From assembly GCA_016650435.1 (NCBI GenBank), contig JAENVT010000487.1, forward strand, positions 1 to 11,128: a stretch of DNA of 11,128 nucleotides. The letters run 5' to 3'. A program made the translations under genes and the position numbers. Shown piece after piece: positions 6,762 to 11,128 of this stretch (position 1 is its first letter; every line of letters begins with the position of its first letter). A model generated the notes under the pieces. The model searched no databases and was not told the origin of the DNA. It saw only the letters and a list, made by a program, of their open reading frames with translations. Source of the DNA: Ilumatobacteraceae bacterium (GTDB lineage: Bacteria > Actinomycetota > Acidimicrobiia > Acidimicrobiales > Ilumatobacteraceae).

Positions 6762-7961
6762 TCAGGCGCCGATCTTGGCGATGTTGAGCAGCGCCTTGGC
6801 CTGCAGGTCAGCGGGAAGTGGGGCGAAGTCGATCGCCGACGCCGCCTTCTGACCATCGGTGAGCAGGTAGGTCAGGAAGCCGCGAAGCGCCTCGGCCTTC
6901 GCCGGATCAGCCTGCTTTGTGTAGGCGATGATCCAGGTCTGAGCGGCGATCGGGTACGAGGCGTCGCCATCGGCCCAACCGAGGAAGTAGGTCAGGTCGT
7001 CGGCGATCTTGGCGTTCTGCGCGGCCGCGGTCGTGGCGTCGAGCGTGGGTTCGATGTACTTGCCGGCCTTGTTCATCACCGATGCAAACACCAGGTTGTT
7101 GGCTTTGGCATCGCTGAGGTCGACGTAACCGATTGCGCCTTCCGTGGCTGTAACGATCTGAGCTACGCCGCTGTTGCCATCGCCGCGCTGCGTGTCGGCT
7201 GGGAACGCCGTGTCTTTGGCCGCACCCAACTTCCAAGCGCCACCGGCATCGGGGCCGGCAGCTGCGTCCAGGAACTTGGTGAAGTTCTGGGTGGTGCCAG
7301 ATGCATCGGCGCGGACGGCCACGACGATGTCGGTCGCGGGCAGGGTGACTCCGGGGTTGTCAGCGGCGATGATCGGATCGTCCCATTTCGTGATCTCGCG
7401 TTGGAAGATCGCCGAAATGCTTGTCGGGGAGAGTTGCAGCTTGGCAACGCTCGGCAGGTTGTACGACATCGTGATCGGCGCGATCACCGTCGGGACGTAG
7501 ACGAACTCGCCACCGGTGTACTTCGAGACATCCGCCGCGGCGACCGTACCGTCAGTGCCGGCGAAGTCGACGACATTCGTCTGCAGATCGGTCTGGCCTT
7601 TTCCGGAACCGCCACCGCCGTACTCGACGGTGAGATCGGGGGCGATGCCCGAGAGCGTGGCGATTGCGTCGTCGTAGAAGCTCTTCGGGAAGGTGGCGCC
7701 ACTACCGACCAGACTTCCCGACAGCTTGGTGAAGTCGACGGTTGCCGCCGCTTCCCCCGCTGTCGTGGTCACCTCGGCAGCGGTTGTATCTGCTGTTGCC
7801 GCGGTTGTGGTCACGTCTCCTGACGCGGCGGTTGTGGTTGCTGCCGCTGCCGTGCCAGGGGTAGTAGCCGAGCTCGAGTTGCTGTCGCTGCCGCACGCGA
7901 CGGCAACGAGCGAGAGCGAGATGAGTCCGGCGAGTACGAGTCGCCGCTTGACTGGGTTCAC
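6762..7961 (-). CDS. pstS: Phosphate-binding lipoprotein PstS
   Basis: This is the extracellular, lipid-anchored receptor that captures phosphate and hands it to PstC-PstA. The 399-residue precursor starts with KRR and a hydrophobic helix (8-22), ending in the lipobox AVAC with Cys23 as the acylated residue. A low-complexity Ala/Thr/Ser linker (about 27-75) then tethers the binding domain. That domain shows LVGSGATFPKSFYDD (84-98), GGGGSGKGQ (115-123), VDFAGTDG (131-138) and RADASGTTQNFTKFL (217-231), the Ser/Thr-rich loops that bind phosphate in this family. The GTG start at 7961 was chosen because AAGGAG lies 8 bases upstream and the signal peptide begins there. The same frame stays open far upstream, but those codons are antisense to other genes. 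Expression is probably controlled by the repeats at 8049-8079. Confidence 0.96.
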   Translation of the reverse strand: MNPVKRRLVLAGLISLSLVAVACGSDSNSSSATTPGTAAAATTTAASGDVTTTAATADTTAAEVTTTAGEAAATVDFTKLSGSLVGSGATFPKSFYDDAIATLSGIAPDLTVEYGGGGSGKGQTDLQTNVVDFAGTDGTVAAADVSKYTGGEFVYVPTVIAPITMSYNLPSVAKLQLSPTSISAIFQREITKWDDPIIAADNPGVTLPATDIVVAVRADASGTTQNFTKFLDAAAGPDAGGAWKLGAAKDTAFPADTQRGDGNSGVAQIVTATEGAIGYVDLSDAKANNLVFASVMNKAGKYIEPTLDATTAAAQNAKIADDLTYFLGWADGDASYPIAAQTWIIAYTKQADPAKAEALRGFLTYLLTDGQKAASAIDFAPLPADLQAKALLNIAKIGA

Positions 7962-7977
7962 GAATGTGTCTCCTTGT

Positions 7978-8003
7978 TGAGGATGAACAGTTGGGGATGA
8001 ACA
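7978..8003 (-). repeat. Two GTTCATCC-containing direct repeats in the pstS leader
   Basis: Two 12-base units, TGAGGATGAACA (7978-7989) and TGGGGATGAACA (7992-8003), differ at one base and repeat with 14-bp period. On the minus strand they read TGTTCATCCYCA and lie just upstream of the pstS ribosome site. GTTCATCC fits the left half of the actinobacterial PhoP unit (GTTCAYYY), but the period is not the usual 11 bp. Confidence 0.5.
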
Positions 8004-8012
8004 ACGCTGGTC

Positions 8013-8039
8013 ACCGTAAAGATCGAAGTTGACGCTCAA
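8013..8039 (-). promoter_or_regulatory. pstS: Candidate pstS promoter
   Basis: On the minus strand, TTGAGC (8034-8039) and TACGGT (8013-8018) are spaced by 15 bases and could be -35 and -10 boxes. The -35 candidate lies about 10 bp downstream of the last phosphate-box unit, a suitable place for an activator. The short spacer and imperfect boxes make this tentative. Confidence 0.35.
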
Positions 8040-8048
8040 GGGGCCCAC

Positions 8049-8079
8049 GAGTGAACGGGGAGTGAACGAGGAGTGAACG
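8049..8079 (-). promoter_or_regulatory. Phosphate box: three CGTTCACTC direct repeats at 11-bp period
   Basis: The 9-mer GAGTGAACG occurs exactly at 8049-8057, 8060-8068 and 8071-8079; on the minus strand, facing pstS, it reads CGTTCACTC. Actinobacterial PhoP boxes are direct repeats of 11-bp units of the form GKTCAYYYRSG, and RegX3 uses similar units. Period, orientation and position upstream of pstS all agree. A degenerate fourth unit (GTTGGAGAGC on the minus strand) precedes them. The site also lies about 40 bp upstream of the divergent oxidoreductase start. Confidence 0.8.
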
Positions 8080-8117
8080 CTCTCCAACAGGTAGGTCGAC
8101 CCGCAATACTGCAGACC

Positions 8118-9524
8118 ATGACCGTCGCCCGGGACCACAGAGATGGAGGCCGACGCACGTTCGGGACCATCACAGAGCCCGCTCGGCAGATCGATGTCAT
8201 CCACGAGACCGATGTTCTGGTCGTCGGTTCCGGCCCTGCCGGGCTTGCCGCTGCGCTTGCCGCCGCCCGGTCCGGTGTCGACGTCTCCCTTGTCGAACGC
8301 TTCGGTTGTTTCGGCGGCAACATCACCGCTGTCGGCGTCGAGGGCATGGCGTGGTACCGGCACGAAGAGACGATCGAGGCGAACGGGATCGGTCGCGAGT
8401 TCGAGACCCGGGCCCACGACATGGGCGCGGCAGTCCCCGAGAGCCAGTCGCTGTCGTTCGAGCTTGATGCGGAAGGATTCAAGCTCGTCGCCGACACCCT
8501 GATCGAGGAAGCCGGCATCCGCGGCATGCTGCATCGCACGTTCGCCGCGCCGATCATGGACGGCGACACGATCACCGGCATCATCACCGAATCGAAGGCA
8601 GGGCGCGAAGCGATCCGCGCTCGCAGGGTCATCGACGCCACTGGCGACGCCGATGTGGCGCATCGCGCCGGCGCACCGACGTTTCACACACCGAAGGAAC
8701 AGATGATGGCGGCCTCGGTGATGTTTCACCTCGCAGGCGTCGACAAGAAGGCCTTCATCGCGGGCATCAAGGCGGATCCTCAGACCTACAAGGACTGGGC
8801 CGGAGGAGGCGAGTGGAACATCGAGACCGGTGGGAAAGAGGACGACATGTTCTCGCCGTTCTTGAAGCGTCCGTTCGAGCAGGCCATCAAAGACGGACTG
8901 TTGCCGGCGACGCTGTCGACCCTGGCCGGTACGTGGGGTGCCATCCACGACACGGGCGAGCTCACCTACATGAACCTCGTCCACATGGACTCGATCGACG
9001 GGACCGATCCCGACGATCTGACTCGCGGCGAGATCGAGGGCCGCCGCCAGGCAATGTTCGCCATCGAAGCACTCCGCCGGTACACGCCGGGTTGCGAACG
9101 GGCCCGCCTGCGCAACTTCGGCATGACGCTGGGAATCCGCGACACGCGCAAAATCGACGCCGTGTACAACATGACTGAACGCGACGTGCGCGATCAGGGA
9201 CGGTTCGACGATGCAATCGGGATCTATCCGGAGTTCATCGACGGCTACGGAATCCTCATCCTGCCGACCACCGGCCGGTACTTCCAGCTCCCATACCGCA
9301 ACCTCGTTCCAAAGGGTGTACGCAACCTGCTGGTTGCCGGCCGCTCTTCCGGCGGGGACCGCGTTTCTCACGCCTCGACGCGTAACATGTCGTGCTGTGC
9401 GGTATTGGGACAAGGTGCCGGCATCGCTGCAGCCCTCTCGATACACAATGGCCCGGACCTCGACTGTGTCGACATTCCGGCGGTTCAGAAAGAACTCGAC
9501 CGCCAGGGCGTGCGCTACGAGTAA
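8118..9524 (+). CDS. FAD-dependent oxidoreductase (FAD_oxidored-like)
   Basis: This 468-residue flavoprotein has an N-terminal Rossmann motif VVGSGPAGLAAALAAARSG (GSGPAG at 37-42) with acidic Glu60 closing the FAD ribose site. It also has the second dinucleotide motif VIDATGDADVA (from 171), LGIRDTRKIDA (338-348), and the C-terminal FAD loop NLLVAGRSSGGD (403-414) with CCAVLGQGAGIAAAL. This pattern fits the FAD_oxidored family (PF12831), whose substrates are mostly unknown. There is no signal peptide, so it is probably cytosolic. The frame is open from a GTG at 8073, but that codon lies inside the phosphate box. I therefore prefer the ATG at 8118, although no good ribosome site precedes it. 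The gene is divergent from pstS and 30 bp from the cation transporter, suggesting a two-gene transcript. Confidence 0.88.
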   Translation: MTVARDHRDGGRRTFGTITEPARQIDVIHETDVLVVGSGPAGLAAALAAARSGVDVSLVERFGCFGGNITAVGVEGMAWYRHEETIEANGIGREFETRAHDMGAAVPESQSLSFELDAEGFKLVADTLIEEAGIRGMLHRTFAAPIMDGDTITGIITESKAGREAIRARRVIDATGDADVAHRAGAPTFHTPKEQMMAASVMFHLAGVDKKAFIAGIKADPQTYKDWAGGGEWNIETGGKEDDMFSPFLKRPFEQAIKDGLLPATLSTLAGTWGAIHDTGELTYMNLVHMDSIDGTDPDDLTRGEIEGRRQAMFAIEALRRYTPGCERARLRNFGMTLGIRDTRKIDAVYNMTERDVRDQGRFDDAIGIYPEFIDGYGILILPTTGRYFQLPYRNLVPKGVRNLLVAGRSSGGDRVSHASTRNMSCCAVLGQGAGIAAALSIHNGPDLDCVDIPAVQKELDRQGVRYE

Positions 9525-9554
9525 CCGCGGCGCACCCTTCGCTGGTGGGCAGCG

Positions 9555-10490
9555 GTGACGCACGATCACAGCCACGGTCACGCGCACGATCATGGTCACG
9601 GTGGTGAGGCGATGCGAGCGGGTGCGCGACATGTCAAACCGCTGGGGATCTCGTTCGCGTTGATCGTTGCCTTCCTGGTTGTCCAGGTCGTAGTCGGCAT
9701 CGCCACCGGCTCGCTCGCGTTGCTTTCGGATGCGGGCCACATGGCAACGGATGCGCTCGGACTCGGCATGGCGATAGCGGCCATTCAGGCCGCCTCGCGT
9801 GGCCGCGCCAACCCGCAACGCACCTTTGGCCTGTACCGACTCGAGATCCTCGCCGCGTTGCTGAACGCGGTTCTGTTGTTTGCTGTCGCCGGCTACGTGC
9901 TGTTCGAGGCGGCCGGTCGGATCGGTGATGCGCGCGATGTTGCCTCCGCCCCTGTTCTGGTCGTCGGCGTGATCGGGCTGTGCATCAACGTGATCGCGTT
10001 CTCGTTGCTTCGTGCGGGTGCGAAAGAAAGCCTCAACATGCGCGGCGCATACCTCGAAGTGGTCTCCGACACGCTCGGATCGGTCGGCGTGATCGTCGCC
10101 GCGATCGTGTGGGGGATCACCGGCTGGACATGGGTCGACCCCCTGATCGGCGCGGTGATCGGTGTGTTCATCCTGCCTCGGGCATGGCGGCTCGGCCGCG
10201 AAGCCCTGCTCGTGCTCGTGCAGGCCGCCCCGGCGCGTCTCGACATCCCCGCGTTGCAGCGCGAGCTCGCCATGATCTCCGGAGTCGTCGACGTTCACGA
10301 TGTCCACGTCTGGACGCTGACTTCCGAGATGGAGGTGGCCACTGCCCACCTGATGGTCTCGGTCGGCACCGACTCGCACGCGGTACTCGATCAAGCCCGC
10401 CAGTTGCTGGCCGATCAGCACGGGATCACCCACGCGACGTTGCAGGTCGAGCCGGAAGATCATCACGGCTGCGACGAGATCAACTGGTAG
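9555..10490 (+). CDS. Cation diffusion facilitator, CzcD/ZitB-like zinc exporter
   Basis: This 311-residue inner-membrane antiporter probably exports Zn2+ or related divalent cations in exchange for protons. A His-rich N-terminus (HDHSHGHAHDHGHG, 3-16) is followed by six membrane helices (about 29-50, 56-79, 98-120, 132-152, 165-188, 193-208) and a cytosolic CDF domain with VVDVHDVHVWTL (244-255) and a His-containing tail. Transport-site residues appear as His62 and Asp66 in SDAGHMATD, and Asp172 in LEVVSD. Glu168 occupies the position where ZitB and ZnT proteins usually carry His. GTG is taken as the start because it keeps the typical His-rich end; a start at Met20 would remove it. The ribosome site is weak. 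The next gene is convergent. Confidence 0.93.
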   Translation: MTHDHSHGHAHDHGHGGEAMRAGARHVKPLGISFALIVAFLVVQVVVGIATGSLALLSDAGHMATDALGLGMAIAAIQAASRGRANPQRTFGLYRLEILAALLNAVLLFAVAGYVLFEAAGRIGDARDVASAPVLVVGVIGLCINVIAFSLLRAGAKESLNMRGAYLEVVSDTLGSVGVIVAAIVWGITGWTWVDPLIGAVIGVFILPRAWRLGREALLVLVQAAPARLDIPALQRELAMISGVVDVHDVHVWTLTSEMEVATAHLMVSVGTDSHAVLDQARQLLADQHGITHATLQVEPEDHHGCDEINW

Positions 10491-10500
10491 TCCTAGCCCG

Positions 10501-10545
10501 AGTGGAGTGTTTCAGGCCCAACTGGGTGCCTTGCAGCACTCCACT
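10501..10545. terminator. Bulged stem-loop between convergent genes, likely bidirectional terminator
   Basis: The outer arms AGTGGAGTG (10501-10509) and CACTCCACT (10537-10545) are perfect complements. An inner stem AGGC/GCCT (10514-10517, 10528-10531) continues towards the loop with a one-base bulge. It sits 10 bp after the cation transporter stop and 15 bp from the end of the convergent dehydrogenase, so it can serve both. There is no U-tract. Confidence 0.65.
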
Positions 10546-10560
10546 GCGATGCCCGAGCCT

Positions 10561-11128
10561 TCAGGGCACCACCGGGAACCTGTCGACGGGAAAGGTCTCG
10601 ATCTGTGGCGAGCGTTGCTGGAACAGCACACCGCCGTCGACCGTGATGAAGCTGCCGGTCATGTAGGCCGCGTCATCGGAGGCGAGAAAGACTGCAGGCC
10701 CGGCGAGGTCGTCGGGAACACCGGCTCGACCGAGCGGCACCGTTGCGTCGGTACGTGCCAGTGCCGTGGCGTCTGTCTCTTCCCGCGAAGGCACGATGAG
10801 GCCAGGGATCAAACCGACGACACGAATGTTGTACGGGGCAAGATCGAGCGCGAGTGCGCGCGTCATCGCCTCGATGCCACCCTTCGACGCGTCGTAGGCC
10901 ACCATGCCCCGGTGGGCTCGGGTGGCACCGCCACTCGACATGGTGATGATCGTGCCGCCGCCATGACCGGCCATGTGCTTCGCCGCAGTGAGCGAACAGA
11001 GGAAGTGGCCCTTCAAATTCGTGTCGAGGATCAAATCCCACCATGTCTCGTCGGCTTCGAGCACATGCCGCGCCGCTTCGCGAACGATGCCGGCATTGTT
11101 GAGCATCACGTTGAGGCCACCGAACGTG
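10561..11128 (-). CDS. Short-chain dehydrogenase/reductase, SDR family (5' end beyond window)
   Basis: The C-terminal roughly 188 residues of a classical SDR, an NAD(P)H-dependent cytosolic oxidoreductase. The visible part starts at FGGLNVMLNNAGIVRE, where NNAG is the conserved strand-4 motif. It continues with the active-site Asn in DTNLKGHF, the catalytic Ser in TIITMSSGGAT, and YxxxK in VAYDASKGG, 13 residues after that Ser. IRVVGLIPGLI and the ending FLASDDAAYMTGSFITVDGG follow, the usual C-terminal signature. The N-terminal NAD-binding TGxxxGxG motif lies outside the window. The substrate cannot be told from this part. The frame runs through the window edge, so an apparent start near 11109 (GTG) is internal and not the true start. 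Confidence 0.93.
   Translation of the reverse strand, partial: TFGGLNVMLNNAGIVREAARHVLEADETWWDLILDTNLKGHFLCSLTAAKHMAGHGGGTIITMSSGGATRAHRGMVAYDASKGGIEAMTRALALDLAPYNIRVVGLIPGLIVPSREETDATALARTDATVPLGRAGVPDDLAGPAVFLASDDAAYMTGSFITVDGGVLFQQRSPQIETFPVDRFPVVP

Noticed and set aside
8049..8079. A short CRISPR-like or satellite repeat
   Set aside because: Units are only 9 bp with 2-bp gaps and an 11-bp period upstream of pstS, which fits a regulator site and not a CRISPR array.
8073..8117. GTG at 8073 as start of the oxidoreductase
   Set aside because: It falls inside the third phosphate-box unit and adds 15 residues unrelated to the family. The ATG at 8118 is preferred, with some uncertainty.
7962..10466. 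A minus-strand open frame of more than 800 codons continuing upstream of pstS, giving an apparent 1234-residue protein
   Set aside because: It lies antisense to the oxidoreductase and the cation transporter, both clearly homologous to known families. Its translation is Arg/His/Asp-rich with no recognisable domain. The PstS signal peptide and ribosome site fix the real start at 7961.

Overview
The window is a GC-rich, densely packed stretch of bacterial chromosome. GTG starts, purine-rich Shine-Dalgarno sites, a GTTCAC-type phosphate box with 11-bp spacing and strong hairpins without U-tracts all suggest an actinobacterium. The protein flavour would fit an Acidimicrobiia-like lineage, but that is inference and cannot be proved from the sequence alone. 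No RNA gene, insertion sequence, CRISPR array or prophage was seen.

Layout. Positions 1-245 hold the tail of an unidentified plus-strand gene. It is followed by a thioredoxin-type glutathione peroxidase (273-758). A large nested inverted repeat (798-851) separates this from a run of minus-strand genes: a 66-codon hypothetical protein (866-1066), a DUF1003 membrane protein (1240-1845), a 17-codon remnant of urease beta (1992-2045), an intact urease gamma subunit ureA (2053-2355) and a TTC38-like TPR protein (2404-3807).

The centre is a complete high-affinity phosphate uptake operon, transcribed on the minus strand in the order pstS (6762-7961), pstC (5714-6673), pstA (4788-5711), pstB (3875-4783). 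Three exact CGTTCACTC repeats at 11-bp period (8049-8079), upstream of pstS, look like a PhoP/RegX3 binding site. A perfect 13-bp stem-loop lies between pstS and pstC and probably lets the binding protein be made in excess over the membrane complex. A hairpin follows pstB. No phoU or two-component gene lies in the window.

Divergent from pstS are a FAD-dependent oxidoreductase (8118-9524) and, 30 bp later, a His-rich cation diffusion facilitator (9555-10490). A second long stem-loop (10501-10545) separates the latter from a convergent short-chain dehydrogenase that runs off the right edge.

Most genes are recognisable housekeeping or transport families. The points most worth a second look are the stranded ureA with its truncated ureB, the triple phosphate box shared by two divergent transcripts, the repeated GTTCATCC units in the pstS leader, and the two big inverted repeats at convergent gene junctions. 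I see no clear sign of a wholly new multi-gene system.
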